Notes under the pieces: model-generated
What the model was told of the DNA's origin: nothing
The model's input: the letters and a program-made list of their open reading frames with translations, nothing else
Databases searched by the model: none
Made by a program: the position numbers and the translations under genes
Part shown: piece after piece, positions 34,601 through 49,600 of the stretch
Numbering within the stretch: position 1 is the stretch's first letter
How the letters are laid out: the number at the start of each line of letters is the position of its first letter
Assembly (NCBI GenBank): GCA_927349885.1
Contig: OV651824.1
Location: 14,779,846 to 14,843,845 of the forward strand
Source: Psylliodes chrysocephalus
Lineage: Eukaryota; Arthropoda; Insecta; Coleoptera; Chrysomelidae
Length of the DNA: 64,000 nucleotides
Direction of reading: 5' to 3'

Positions 34601-37600
34601 GTAATAAGTTTAAAAAAATTATTAACATTTTTCATAACACTTTGTTATATTTGCCGATTAATAGTTTTGTATCCTGTGATTTTTTTTTACTTTTTAGATA
34701 CTTTCGATAACTTTTTTATTCATTGAAGTTAATAGAAATGTTGCATCCACAAAAACAAAAAATCATTGCCAAGAGCTGTCTAAAAATACATTTTTCTCAC
34801 TTTTTTCCAATAAGATAAAAGAAGACAAACATACCTGCCGTAATTCAAGGGAAATTTCTACCTGTTACGATGAGCATCGTTGACTCACCTGGTTTTTATT
34901 TTAAGAGTACGCAATTTATATGTATTCAATTTTTTCTATGGTTGTTAATTCTTTTCCACTATGATTATTTAATAGTAATATTCATTTATTAAGAAAATGT
35001 TTACATAAAATTATAGTTTGTACATCTAACTAGTTTTTACATGAATTATGTCGACTCCTATACATGGCCCTTATGGAAGAATGCGGACATTGTAAAACTC
35101 TTTGTTCTGATATATTCATTTTTATCTTATTTTGCATTTTTTATTGTTAGACGTTTTTATTTTCTTTTAGAGTGGTCAGTCAGTTGCTAGATTCCATATT
35201 GTTAAGTTGTAATTAAAAGTATAATTGTTGTATTAAGTAATAAAAGTATTTTTTTTTAAAAACGAACTCTGAGTTAGTAGGAGTTAATTGGCGCAGTCAG
35301 TAGGATATCGGGATTGATTTGTATCGAACATATCGATTTTCGTTTCTACGATTTACCGTATATCGAACTTAAGTGACTTTCGTTTGTGACATTGTTCCGG
35401 AGTGGCTCCTTGAACTTCAGGAAACCCAGTCTATCGCAGACCCGACAAGAATAGTGGATCCAAAGCGGAAGAGAGAATTGAAACCCAAATAGTTCAATTC
35501 TGCAGAGATATTTTCTGGGAACGACAAAAATTGCTGACCTGGATTTATTTCTATAGAGGGATGCTCAAAGTTATATTTTTATTGTAAGTACATTTCACAT
35601 GTCCGTAATTGACGATTTGTCAAATATTCTTTCTAATTTATATTTAGACCCTTCAACTGACTCGAATCTCGAAAATAATTTAGAAATAATAATGCCTGAT
35701 TTTAAACCAGAATACTTAACTTGTGTACCCAACTTTGACGGTAACCCGAATGAATTAAATAGATATTTATCCGTATGCTCATCTTTGATTGATAATTTTT
35801 ATAATATTGCTCAGCCAAATTGTTTTCAAAATGTTTATCTGTTAAATTGTTTAATTTCAAAATTAAGTGGCAATGCCAAATTAGTAGTAAATATACAAAA
35901 TGTTTCAACTTGGAACGATTTAAAATCAGTATTAACTAGAAACTTTGCAGATCAGAGAGATGAATCTTGTTTAAATAGGGATCTTGTTATGATGAAACAA
36001 GGAGCTACTGAAAAACCACAACAATTTTATGATAGAGTTTTAAACATCCTAAATCTTTTGTGCAGTTATGTTGATGCTCACGAACACATCCTTGCATCTA
36101 AAGCATTAAAACGCGATTTATATAACGATTTAGCTTTAAATACCTTTTTAACTGGTTTAAGGGAACCTTTAGGGACAACAATTAGATGTATGAAACCTAC
36201 TTCATTAAGTGAAGCTTTGCAATATGTTCTAAAAGAAGACAATGTTCATTATTACCAAAATTTCGGCAATAAAAATAATTTAAATAATGTACGAATTCAA
36301 CAAAATAGACCATCTGTTTCACCACAAATTCAAAGACAAAATTTTAACCCTAATTTAGCATCTTTTAATTCAAATACGTCGAATAACTTTTCCAACAGAC
36401 AAATTGCTTTTCCGTCGCAACCTGTCCCAATTCAATCCCAACAACCAAGGCAACCGCAAAGATTTTTCACTAACGCACAAGTTTTTGGAAAACCTCAGCA
36501 AAATCAAAATGTTTTTAAACCTAATAGAAACGTAAATTTACCAAATCCAACGCCCATGAGTGTTTCTACTAGAAATACAAGTAGTAACTATAAAACAACA
36601 CCTATGAGTGTCTCAACGCGTAATTTTGCACCAAATTCATCCAGAAACTATTTTCAAAATAATTCTTATCCTCAAAATAAATTTAATTCGGAGAAATTAT
36701 TCAATGCTGAAGTTGACGAACAAAATTATTTACCGTTTGAAGAAAACCAATTTCCCGGAAACAACTGTTCACAAGGTGATTTTTCCGAAAATAATTTTAA
36801 AGGTGTATCTGTCGAAAACGACGAAATAAATTTTCAATTAACGCCTCAAAATCAGCAAGAAAGGTAACGCCAAAACTTATATCCTTAAATTTAAATAGCT
36901 CAAGTGAATTATGTTATGTTGTATTTCCTGAACATAATCTAAAAATTTTAATCGATTCAGGCTCTACTAAATCTTTTATAGATCCTGAAATTGCTTATAA
37001 ATATTTTTCCAAAACTATACAAAATGATCCATTTGTTGTTAAATCAGTTTTCCAAGAATCAACTCATAAATATAGTACTTTAATTCCCGCTTCAAATATT
37101 TTTTACTTACCAAATAATTTAAATTTAAAATTTTATCTTTTTAAATTCCATAACATATTTAATGGTTTAATTGGTTTAGACAACTTAAAATTATTAGAAG
37201 CAATAGTAGATTTTTCTAATGGATATTTAGTTACACCTTACGCTAGAATAGAATTAAAATATTACCGAATTAAAGGTGATCTTAATTTAATAACAGTAAC
37301 ACCTCGCTCTGAACAAGTTATAAAAATAAAAACTAGTATTAAAAATGGTGAAATTGTTATACCGTATCAAAAATTTCCTAATTGCGAAATACCCCAATCT
37401 TTATCGCAAAAAATGGTGAAGCCATTACAACAGTTCTTAATATTAGTACAAACCCGGTAACATTAGATCTATCAGAACCGATTATTGTTGAAAAATTCGA
37501 TAAAGTTCCGATAGAGAAATTTGAACTTAATAACTTCGACGATACTTTTTCTACTAATTTAGATTTTAATAAAATTCGAACCGATCATTTAAATGACGAA

Positions 37601-40600
37601 GAAAAAAATAAAATATTAAAACTCTGTTCAGAATATTCTGATATTTTTTATAGGGAAGACACGCCACTGACCTTCACTAATAAAGTTAAACACGAAATTC
37701 GTACAACAGACGAAGTTCCAGTTTATGCTAAAACATATCGCTATCCGTATATATATAAACAAGAAGTTGAAAATCAAATTAATAAAATGTTAGACCATAA
37801 AATAATTCGCCCAAGCTCAAGCGCCTGGAACGCCCCACTTTGGGTAATTCCAAAAAAATCTGATGCATCTGGTAAAGCTAAATTTCGTATCGTTGTAGAT
37901 TATAGACGTCTCAACGAAAAAACAATCGATGACAAGTACCCTTTGCCTAACATTACAGATTTGTTGGACAAATTGGGTAAGTGTCAATATTTTTCGACGC
38001 TAGACTTAGCGTCAGGGTTCCATCAATTGGAAATGACGGAAAAAGATATAGAAAAAACGGCATTTAGCACTGAAAATGGACACTGGGAGTATTTAAGGAT
38101 GCCATTTGGCCTTAAAAATGCCCCAGCGACATTTCAAAGAGCAATGGACGGAATCCTCAGGGGCATACAAAACGAAAAGTGTCTTGTATACCTTGATGAT
38201 ATCATTGTTTTCTCAACATCGCTCCAAGAGCACCTTGAGAGGCTTAAAAGTGTGTTTGATCGTTTAAGAGAAGCCAACGTTAAAGTACAGTTGGATAAAT
38301 CTGAGTTTTTACGAAAGGAAGTAGCTTATTTGGGTCATATAGTGACTCCAGCAGGTGTTAAACCTAACCCAGACAAGATAAAGGCGATAAAAAACTACCC
38401 CATACCAAAAACCACAAAACAAATAAAAGGTTTTTGGGACTTTTAGGATATTACCGACGTTTCATTAACAATTTTTCTAAACTGACAAAACCCTTGACAA
38501 AATGTTTAAAAAAAGGTGCAACTATAGAACATAACGACGAATTTAAATCATGTTTCGAATCGTGCAAAAGTATTTTGACTAATGACCCCATATTACAGTA
38601 TCCGGACTTTTCGAAGCCCTTTAATTTGACAACCGACGCCAGTAACGTTGCACTTGGCGCCGTTCTATCACAAGGACCCATTGGACATGACCTACCCGTA
38701 GCATATGCGTCCCGGACTTTAAACAATTCGGAACAAAATTATTCTACCATCGAAAAAGAGCTTTTAGCTATTGTGTGGGCCACAAAATATTTCAGGCCGT
38801 ACCTGTATGGTAGGAAATTTTCGGTCATTTGTGACCATAAACCATTAGAATGGTTATTTTCGCTTAAAGACCCAAATTCAAAATTACTTCGTTGGCGCAT
38901 TAAACTTGACGAATATGATTATAAAATAATATACAAAAAAGGGAAACTAAATACCAACGCCGACGCTTTATCTCGAATAGAAATTCACACAAAAGAACTT
39001 GACGATTTAATTTCTCAAGAAATTGATAACGCTATACAGAACGTGACAGACGATCCAAACGCTAACCGCATAATACAAGACATATTTACTAATCCAGAAA
39101 CATCTGATAATAATGAGTTAGATAAAATGTCAATGATTGCACACCCTGACCTTAACAATAGTGATGACTGGTTAGACATTGAGGACGATGACTCCCATAC
39201 TATTCACTCAAATGCTGAACAAAATCCCGTAGTAGGAATTCCAATTTCAAATTGTGCATTAAATTTAGGTCAAAATCAAATTATAGTAAGTTCCGTGTTG
39301 CATTCACCGGCAAAACCAAAATTAACTATTTTATTCGAAACCAAAAAACGATTAATGGCACAACTGTCAAAAAATAATTTTGAACAGGACGTGATAAATC
39401 TTGTAAAAAATTATATAGCTCCTGGCATTCCATATCATATTTACTTCGAAAACCCAGAAATTTATGAACCATTCTCAGTAACTCTCCAAAAATATTTTAA
39501 ATGGCCTTCAATCAAACTAAAGAAATGTAATAAAAAATTATTAGATGTAACCGATAAAGATGAAATTAAAACAATAATTCGAAATTATCACGAGGGGAAG
39601 TCAAACCATCGAGGAATAGACGAAACGTTTTTAAGAATAAAAGAAAAATATTATTGGCCACATATTAAAGAATCAGTACAAACTTTTATTAATTAATGCC
39701 TTATTTGCCATCAAAGTAAATATGAACGCAATCCAATTAAAACAAAATTAAATATTACACCCACGGCTACGAGGCCGTTTGAAATAATTCATATTGATTC
39801 ATTTACTGTGGAACAAACAAAATTTTTAACTATTATAGATAGCTTTTCAAAATATGCTCAGGCATATCATATAAACTCTGCTTCCGGCACAGAAGTCGCA
39901 GATAACCTTATTCAATTCTTTTCTCACCACGGTGTACCAACACAAATAATAATAGACAATGGTACCGAATTCAAAAACTTTTTATTGACAGAACTATTAA
40001 ACTTGCATAAAATTAAAGTACATTTTACTTCTCCGAATCACCCCCAATCTAATGGTCAAATAGAAAGATTTCACTCAACCATTTTAGAACATATCCGTAT
40101 TTTAAATACAAAAGGTTTTTCCAAAACACCGGCAAAAATGAAAATGATATATGCAATTTTAGCATATAACCATTCGATTCACTCATCCACTAAACTAAAA
40201 CCTATTGACATCATAAACGGGCATATTAGTAGCAATGACCCCTTTGATTTAGATATTAATCATGTACTCTTAAATGAATATGTAAATGACCATAAAGAAA
40301 AAGCAAAAATCATGTATTCCAAATTAAACGAAAATTTAATAAAGCGTAAAGAAAATGTTGCTAATAAAACTAATGAAAATCGGGACGACCCCGAAATCTT
40401 TAAACCAAAACAACACGTTTTTACAAAGAAACACATTCGACAAAAACATGCAAACAAATTCACCAAACCAGTAAAATTAAAAACTGTAAATTTAACACAT
40501 AAAACAGTATCTACAGAACAACGCGAGAAAGTTAGCATGGATAACTTAAAACGCCCACGGAAAAAACCGTATAAATTTAAAAAATAATTTATATTTTTCA

Positions 40601-43600
40601 GATTTGCTGGAACTCTCGGACTCCAGGATAAAATAGTAATTCAAAATCTATCTGACAACCCAGGATTATTACCCTTTAAGATAGGAACAGCTAAAATAGA
40701 AATTTATTCCCATTCTCTCATTCACTATTACGATTTAAATCCTATAATAATTGAAGTAAATAAATTAAAAGAACAAAGTGACAGTATTAGAATGTTGATA
40801 AGCACAGATACAAATTATAGTAACGATTTATTAAACTATTTTAAGTTATTAAATTTTACAGAAAATAAAGTGACGAATAAGTTAATAGAGATCGTGCCAT
40901 CTCAAAATAGGAAAAAACGAGGTATAATTAATGGTCTAGGATCAATTTTCAAATCGATTACAGGTAATTTAGATGCCAATGATGGGGAACGATTTGAAAC
41001 TCTTATCAAAGAACTGCAAAATAATCAAATTAATTTAGCTACAAATATTAGGGAACAAAATTCGGTGTCATTTGCATTAATTGAAAAATTTAATAAAACG
41101 ATTCAACAGATAACAAATAATGAGCATATATTAACTTCTCGAATTAAAATAATAGAATCCTTAATGAATGAAGAAATCACCCTTTCTCGTTTTAATTACA
41201 TTAAAGACAGTATTGTACAAATAATAAATATTTTTGAAATCACTAATTCTATTCTACAGGATATAGAAAATTCAATTTCCTTTGCTAAAATTCAAGTTAT
41301 GCACCCTAGTATAATCAAAACAATCGATTTATATAATCAATTAAAATTATTAGAAAAATACTTAAACAAAAATGAACTTCCTCTGGAAATTAATTTAAAT
41401 AATGTGTTGTTATTCGAAAAATTAATAAAAATTGACTGTTTTATTTTTAATAATAAAATAACATTTATTTTAAAAATCCCTGTCGTTCAATCTGAAAATT
41501 TTAATTTATATCATTTATTCGCGGTACCTATTTGTGGAAAAGAGTCAGTTTAAGGTCATAATACCTAGAAAGAAATTTTTGGTTAAAAACAAATCCAAAT
41601 TCGCTTTCACGAGCAATCCATGTACAGAAATAATCCCTCGGCAATTTGTCTGCCCGAGAATTGATCTGCTTGAAATTGAAGAAGACGGCCCCTGTGAAAT
41701 ACAATTGTTGGAAATGAAAATTACTTCCACCTGTGAAAAAACGTCAATTCGCCTATCAAAGCCACTATTAAAGCAATTAGCCAACTCTAATCATTGGATA
41801 TACACTGTGCCTTATCAAGACACAGCATATCTTAAATGTCCATCAAACGAAGAAACGAAATATTTCACCACTGGGACTTATTTAGTAGAAATTCCAAAGG
41901 GATGTCAATTAACCACACATATGGGGACTATAAGTAACCAGAAATCATCAACAACTTTTGGCCAACCAGTGTTAATCCTAGATTTGGATAATAGCACAAT
42001 CCAATCCACTTCAAGCAATTTTAATTTTCACTTAGAAAATATTGAACTAGATGATCTACAAGCCATAAAGTCACAAATTACTCATAACCAACCCAAGTTA
42101 TCATTTGAGAAGGTATTGATGGTTCCCAGTCTTTGGACCTTAATAATTTACGGGACTCTTGTATTCCTGGTGATGTTCTTCGTATACAAGAAACTGATGC
42201 CCAAAATATGCAGACATAAGAAATTGACCCAGTCTCCAATAGATCCGACAGCTGTTCAACTTCCTTCATCCTAACTTCAGAAGTTGAAACTCAGGGGGGA
42301 GGAATTATGTCGACTCCTATACATGGCCCTTATGGAAGAATGCTGACATTGTAAAACTCTTTGTTCTGATATATTCATTTTTATCTTATTTTGCATTTTT
42401 TATTGTTAGACGTTTTTATTTTCTTTTAGAGTGGTCAGTCAGTTGCTAGATTCCATATTGTTAAGTTGTAATTAAAAGTATAATTGTTGTATTAAGTAAT
42501 AAAAGTATTTTTTTTAAAAAACGAACTCTGAGTTAGTAGGAGTTAATTCATGAAATTGATTTTGGCAACATTCAATTAAACATGCGCATAATGCCACACA
42601 CGTCATGTTTAGTTTTTGACACGAACAAGCTTTCGTTGCACAATTTTTTTTACAGTTGCACGGTTTTGCTAAATCTTCAGGTAATGGCGGTTTTGTTAAA
42701 TACAGTGGCTTTATTTGGTTATCACAGAAAACATAACCAAAACCAGAGAAATCTAAAGGTTCATATTGAAATTGATTTGAATTCCTCCAAATATTAGTCT
42801 GAAACAAAGCTCGTAAAGTATGCAATTTCAAAGTATCCGACGTTCATGGAAAATTTTTTTTTCCTTATTTTTGTTAAATGGTGAAAGGCTTGGATATTTT
42901 TGAAATCATAAAATTTTATGACCCCAGTAAGCCTACTATATGTTCATTGTAACAGGTAGAAATTTTTCACAGATCACGACAAGTGCATTTGGCCTTTTTA
43001 TCGTATTAAAAAAAAAAGAGGTTAAAGATTTTACTTCTCAGGCAGTATCTGACAATAATTTTTTCATGAATAAAAATAAATGTTAAAAATAAATGTTTCT
43101 GTTAACTTTAATAAATAAAAAAGTTATCAAAAGTATCTAAAAAAGTAAAAAAAAAATCACATGATACAAAACTATTAATCGGCAAATGTAACAAAGTGTT
43201 ACGAAAAATGTTAATAATAATTTTTTTAAACTTATTACCTCTGAAAAACAGCAAAAAATTGATTCAGCGCGTCATCGGGCTTTCTCTTACCCATCTTATA
43301 CATTGAGTTAGAAGTGAGATAGAAGTACTTCTCTCTAAAAGTACACGCGCCTAGGAAGCATATTGTTATAACGTAAAAAAAAAACATAACAAACAAAATT
43401 TTGAAAATTTATTAAGGTTATTTTCTTTATTATAGTTTGAATATTCGGTTTAAAATTTTTAAATTATAGCATTTTAAATTTTAAGGTACATTATTTAATT
43501 CAATAAAATTAGAATTTTCGTCAGTTTCGGATTTTAAAACATTCATAACAATTAAAGGGTTAAAGATACGATGATGAGCGTAAGGACTTTTTTTATTCGA

Positions 43601-46600
43601 AATATCCTAAAGAATATAAAAAAATTAATTCATTGCAAAAAATGCATTTTTTCTGGCATCAACAGATATCCAGCGTCATCTTACACTTTTATAATCAGGA
43701 AAGCCTTCCGGACATTTAAAAAAAAAATATGAATTAAAACAATTTTGCAAACGAATGCGCCACTATGCCCTGCACTAAAAAATCTGATGTGTTCAACACA
43801 TGACTTTCCTATCTAGTTATTACAGGCTTTTTCCGGTTATTTTGTACAACCTATTGCAGCACCTCCATAAATGTTTAGAGGATAAAATAAATATATACAT
43901 TTTCCACATACATCTACCTCGAAACATTTTTCTATAGATGTTCATTGAAAATGAAAATACTGAAAAATTTAAATTTAGTACTTTTCCTACAATTTTTCCA
44001 TTACGGTCCATTTTAGAAAAATCATGTATTAACAAAAATTATAGAGATCGATATCGCAAACAACTTTTATTTCAACAATTTTCATAAAATCGGAATTTTG
44101 CCCATTTTGTCAAATTTCTCGAATACGGACCATTTCAGGAAATTTTGACATAAAGCAAAAATTATAGATAATAATATTAGAAATAACTTTTATTTGAACA
44201 ATTTTTTTCTCCAAACATAAATAAACGGTATATTCCATAAAATATAAAAACGGCCCCCCATAAAGTACCCCCCCAGATGTTCCGACTTTGTCCAAAATCT
44301 AATCATTTTACGTCAGGCAGAAATAAAACTTAAGTTTAAAATTTAATGTTTTTTTCTTTATCCGTTTTTGAGTTTTCTTCAAATTTCGAAATTTACACAT
44401 TTTCTCAAATATCTCGAATACGGTCCATTTTAGAGAAATTATGTATAGAATAAAAATTATAGAGAATAATATTACAACCAACTTTTGTTTGAACAGTTTT
44501 TATAAAAAAATATTTTTTTACATTTTGTCAAATTTCTCGAATACGGACCATTTTAGGAAAATTTTGTAAAAAACAAAAATTTTAGATAATAATATAAGAA
44601 GTAACTTTTATTTGAAGAATTTTCTTCCCCAAACGTAAATAACAGATATATTCCATAAAATATAAAAATGACCACCTATAAAGTACCCCCCTAGGTGTTC
44701 CGACACTGCCCAAAATCTAATCAGCACATTGGACGCTGGAACAAAGCTTAAGTTTGAAATTTGGTGTTTTTCTGTGTATCGGTTCATGAGTTATGCGACA
44801 CACAGACATCATCGCGAAAATAGTCAAAACGGATTCAGGGGACCTCAAAACGTAAAAATCCGTCGAAAACTCGAGGTCGAAAAAAATCATGATTCCTATA
44901 CTTTCCTTATATCTGTATACAGATAGGAAAGTAAAAAATAAAAGAAAAAGATTTTGGGTACATCCAATGCTAATCGAAGGCGAATTTCTTACAGTAATCA
45001 CTCTATCCTTTTCGATACTGCCGACAGTCCGCTTTTTTGTCCCGCTGATGGGTCGTTGAGCATTCACACTAGACGGTCTCCGCGTCAACAGACAGTCATG
45101 GTCCGGTCAAATATTGTTGGAAATGATCGGCCCGTGACTTGACCGTGGCTTGCTTGTTGCATGAACGGCATATGTGAACGGTTTAAAAGAAATCTCATTT
45201 AACAGCATTGAAATTATGACAAATAATTTTTGATCGGACCGTGACTTGATCGTGGCTTGACCTATAGTGAGAATAGACCTTTACTCAGCATGGCGCGGCG
45301 CGTAAATTTAAAAAATATAAAATAAGAGCTAACAAATGTGATAGACTGGCTAAGTAATTATTTTATACATTTATAACAGTGTAATTTTATTTATTTAACT
45401 CAACGTTGTCAACAGAAATAAGTGTTATTGTATTGTTTAAAAGGAAATTCCTAAACTTAGGGACGTCATTGATCAGTATAATACTCTTCCCTTCGCCCTT
45501 TCTCGATTTCCCCGCTTGTACCATACAAACAGTATTAGATGTTATATTTTCTTTTCAGGTCACTTTTGAAGAAAATCGGGCGATACGATAAGGTAAATGC
45601 CATTAAAAATAAGTGTGTTCCATCGGCAGTAGACTCTGCTAAAGACCCAGATCTGTTAATTTTCTCAACAAACGTTATGACTAGCGATTATGGATCAGAT
45701 GAGACGTCCAATGGGCCCACGAATGTCATATGCATCGACGATGAAGAGGTGAGTTTTATCTTATTAAAAGTTGTGAAAACTCCCCTAGATATCAAACAAT
45801 AGAATATATATTTTTTTAGTTAGTAAATGCAGTTGTATTCCACAGAATTCTCTGGGGTATTCTTATTTCTTATAATTTGCAGTTTCTAATCAAAAATGTC
45901 CTTTATTTATTAAAGGCCTATATCTAGAACATTTGCCAGTATACTCGTGGCCACTGCATCTACTGAAGATGTTCTAAACAATACCAATGCATTTTTTGTT
46001 TTTTTTTTTATATGAATCTATTATAGTAAAAGTCCAATGTACTAAAAGGGTTTAAATTAACGATAGACTTAAATTTCTAATGTGCGAATAAGGAGACAAC
46101 AGTGAAAAAGGGAAACACAAAACCAATTATCTAAAACAGTGTTTTCCAAAGTGTGGTCGCGACCCCTGGCGGATCGCTGAAATTTCCAAAATAAGACAAA
46201 ACACTACTTTGTTAAATTATGTATTTTAATAACGCCGTAAGTAAAAATTAACAAATAATTATCAAACAAAACATAAAACTAAATATTAATAAGTTAGTAA
46301 AAATAAAAGCGAAAAATAAAGAAAAATTAAATATTAAATGTTAATGAGACCCATGCACCTGTTTTTTTGAAACTAGTCTTTCAAATCTAGGTTGTGTATT
46401 TGAGACACAATTATATCGTTTTCAAGTAGGAGACGATTTTTCACTTTTGTTTTAATGGCAGTCATAGACGAGAAACTTAACTCACAAAAATATGATGTTG
46501 CAAATGGAACCAAACATTTTACAGCTTCGCCACCTGAGGGTATTGCTGCATCCTTTTGGTCCAAAATTCCTTCGGGTTCTGGGAAAAAAATTGGAGTTTC

Positions 46601-49600
46601 AACATTCCATCACTTAATATTTCAATAAGTTTTTCTTTCATGTTTATTGGTATTTCAACATGTTAAACGGACTTGGCTAAAAACGGATTCAGTATCCATC
46701 TGCAACAGTTGTAACGGTTTTAAATTTATTCGGGGAAATAATCACAGAGTTGATGTTTTAAATTGAGCAAAGTAACTTTGTTCAATATTTGTATCTTCCA
46801 TAATTTCCTAAAAGCACTGGAATCTGATCTCAATATTTACAGATTTCACATCCTAACATTCTATTGATTGATATTGCCTTATCCATTTTTGTAGTTTATT
46901 AAATAAAACATGTTCCATTGGAGCAAAATCCTGCATTATCTCGTTATTACAGGACATTAACAAAGTTCCAGTAGAAGAACAAACTGTAGAAATAAAGCAA
47001 GAACCGGTCATTAGCTGCATACAATCCCGATGTACACCAAAACCCAACATGGTCTGGACCATATGCCTCGATGATGATGACGACGACGATGATAGCCCAA
47101 AAGATGCTTCTAAAGACGATATACTCTTTCTCGCTGAAGAAATTAAGTCGAAAAGGGATACAATTAACAAAAATAAGAATACCGAAGTGGCCATAAAAAC
47201 TCACAAAGTTGATAAAGTAATTCAAAGAGATAAGATTCCACAGCTTCCTAAAATTCAAACTGATATTCCTATAAGTAAAAATAAAATAAACTACATAGAT
47301 AGGCTACAACAAATTGATAATCTACTAGATAATAGAACAACACACGATGATGATCATGATGATGAAGAAGAAAATGACCAGAAACCAGACATCAACACTA
47401 TTTTTATTGAAGAAATATTAACAAACACCAAAGGCAATAATAGTAGTAACAGTCTTCCAATATCTCGGCGTCATATTCCAACAGAAACTTCAAATCAGTC
47501 AGTAGCTCTGACAAACATAACTGGTAGAAGCAAATTTGACCAAACCTTACAACGAATTAATACAAATGGAAGTTCAAAGAATGGTATTGAAGAAGAAAAA
47601 GATTGTGATGAGAAACCAGTTGTAGAGGTTTTAAGACAGCCCGGAACATCATTGATCGTCGATATTATAGATCTGATAGATGATGAGGATGAAGAACAAG
47701 ATGCCATCATAAGCGTGGCCGGCGATGCTTCACCACTAGCTCGAGCAAATCCTGATTCGACCAAACGTCTTTCTGATAAAAATGGCGATGCTATTAACGA
47801 AGCTGATACAACAGACGTTTCAAGCTCCTGCATAGTATCATCACCAAAAAATGTTGTTTCTCATTGCGATAACGAGATATCAACAACTACAGATATAGAC
47901 ATTATATCTAAAAAAATTGTAAATATAGACTTGGCTAGCCATAGTACCACTCTAAATAATTCTAATCATGTAGAACAAGCGAAAAAAAATAAACCAGATT
48001 CTTCCAAGTCCGATATAGAAGAGAATCATTTGAACCAATCCAAAAACATTCAGTATTTTCATTTAAATAAAATAGAAAAAGGAGTTATTGAAGAACACGT
48101 AAGTCTTGATGGAATTAAAGCAGTTGAACGGTGTTTAACTCCCGTCGAAGAATTTAAAGGAGTTATAAATTTGGAACAAGAAAACAAAGCTGTCGATAAA
48201 AATAATGAAGATACTGAAATCTGTATGGACATTGCAGACCAGTTGGAGTTAGACGAAACTGCTAAAAATAAAAATCGTGATGATGAAACTTCAAATATAA
48301 ATAATAAAGAAATAGAAGGAAATAAATTAATTCAAACTACTAGTAAAGACGATTCTCATTTAAATGAAACCTCTATAGATGTAAATAATGAAGAAATTGG
48401 AATTCAAACTACCAGTAAAGACGATTCTCATTTACATGATACTGCTACATATGTAAATAATGAAATTGGAGTTCACACTACCAGTAAATACGATTCTCAT
48501 TTAAATGAAATGACTGCTGATGTAAATAATACAGAAATTGGAGTTCAAACTACCAGTAAAGACGATTCTCATTTAAATGAAATTACTACTGATGTAAATA
48601 ATACAGAATTTGGAGTTCAAACTACCAGTAAAGATGATTCTGATTTAAATGAACCTGCTACAGATGTAAATAATGAAGAAATTGGAGTTCACACTACTAG
48701 TAAATACGATTCTCATTTAAATGAGACGACTACAGAAGTAGATAATAAAGAAATTGGAAATGACAATATTTTGGATGATGAAATATTAGATAACGGTATT
48801 AATTCTCAAATTATCGAAGATAAGCATAAACAGAAATTAACTCAAACTACCAGTAAAGACGATTCTCCTTTAAATGAAACGGTTATAGATAGTGTTGATG
48901 AAGAACTTATACATGACAGTAATTTGGAGAAAGCTGTATTATTAGCTGATGGTAAAAATGATCAATTAATTGAAGATGTTGATGAAACCAAATTAATTAA
49001 AATTAGTTGTATACAGGACACAAATGTTGAAGGAATTAAAGATAATACCAGCAACAGTACAAGTATACAAGATAGTGAAGAAAATCAATTAATTCTAGCT
49101 ACTATCATATGCGATGATGATACTAGTGTTATAAATTTAGAAAAAGACAGTTACACAATAGAAGAAGAAATCGTTAATGATGATAATTCAACCAAACTTA
49201 TTGAACAAGACTGCTATGAACCCATAGCTCGATTAGAAAGTACTCAACATGAACAAGAAGACTCTGATGTATTATATATTGACAGTAATCTTGTCGAAGA
49301 AGAAGCAGCTGAAATAATTAGCGACGAAGACCAGACTTTCTTGTATAGACAAAATGAAGAAAATATAAAAACTTCTAGTGAAGAAATCAATATATTGGAC
49401 GACAAAATTGATACTGAATTAGTTATACCACTTGCTTCATTATCTATCCAACTACAATGTATAAATGAAGAAAATTTAACAGCCACGACTACCGAAATTC
49501 CACCAATATTTCAAAAAACAGAAGAATCGACTATACCAGAACATGTCGAAGCAAATAAAAATGAACCAGATTCTTTCAGGTCCAATATGGAAGTTATGAA

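Larger units (their letters stand above)
35044..42548 (+). mobile_element. Errantivirus-like Gypsy LTR retrotransposon with env, TSD CATG
   Basis: A 7,505-bp endogenous element of the Gypsy/errantivirus type. It has 246-bp LTRs that differ at only about two places, a 4-bp duplication CATG on both sides (35040-35043, 42549-42552), a primer-binding site, a purine-rich tract, and gag, protease, RT, RNase H, integrase and env-like regions in canonical order. The near-identical LTRs mean a recent insertion, yet pol and env are each interrupted by frameshifts or a stop, so this copy cannot make all of its own products. It lies in the same orientation as the giant gene inside its 12.1-kb intron. Confidence 0.93.
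33765..45279. mobile_element. Large DNA element with ~1.1-kb inverted arms, host of nested TEs
   Basis: The ends are inverted: the left starts GGTCTATCCACATTAG and the right closes ...GAATAGACC, and both continue into a CACGGTCAAGTCACGGTCC-like block. Farther in, 33990-34890 and 42925-43770 are long imperfect reverse complements (for example GTCCGGAAGGC with its complement). The right arm repeats the TCAAGTCACGG motif twice. Flanks are TTAA on the left and TTTA on the right, too weak to call a target duplication. The centre is occupied by an errantivirus-like retrotransposon and a 1.13-kb repeat; little of the original coding region survives except a Cys-rich fragment at 42549-42831. Confidence 0.7.

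Noticed and set aside
38451..38726. Minus-strand frame inside the RNase H region
   Set aside because: Shadow of the plus-strand pol reading; no start or family features.
44717..45088. 123-codon minus-strand frame
   Set aside because: It spans the end of the 1.15-kb repeat and the arm of the inverted element, so it is a chance frame across a junction.
33761..45283. TTAA target duplication for the large inverted-arm element
   Set aside because: Left flank is TTAA but the right is TTTA, and the rest of the flank does not match.
48333..48764. CRISPR-like regular repeats
   Set aside because: The 72-bp periodicity is a coding 24-residue repeat in frame in a eukaryotic exon, with no spacer/repeat contrast.
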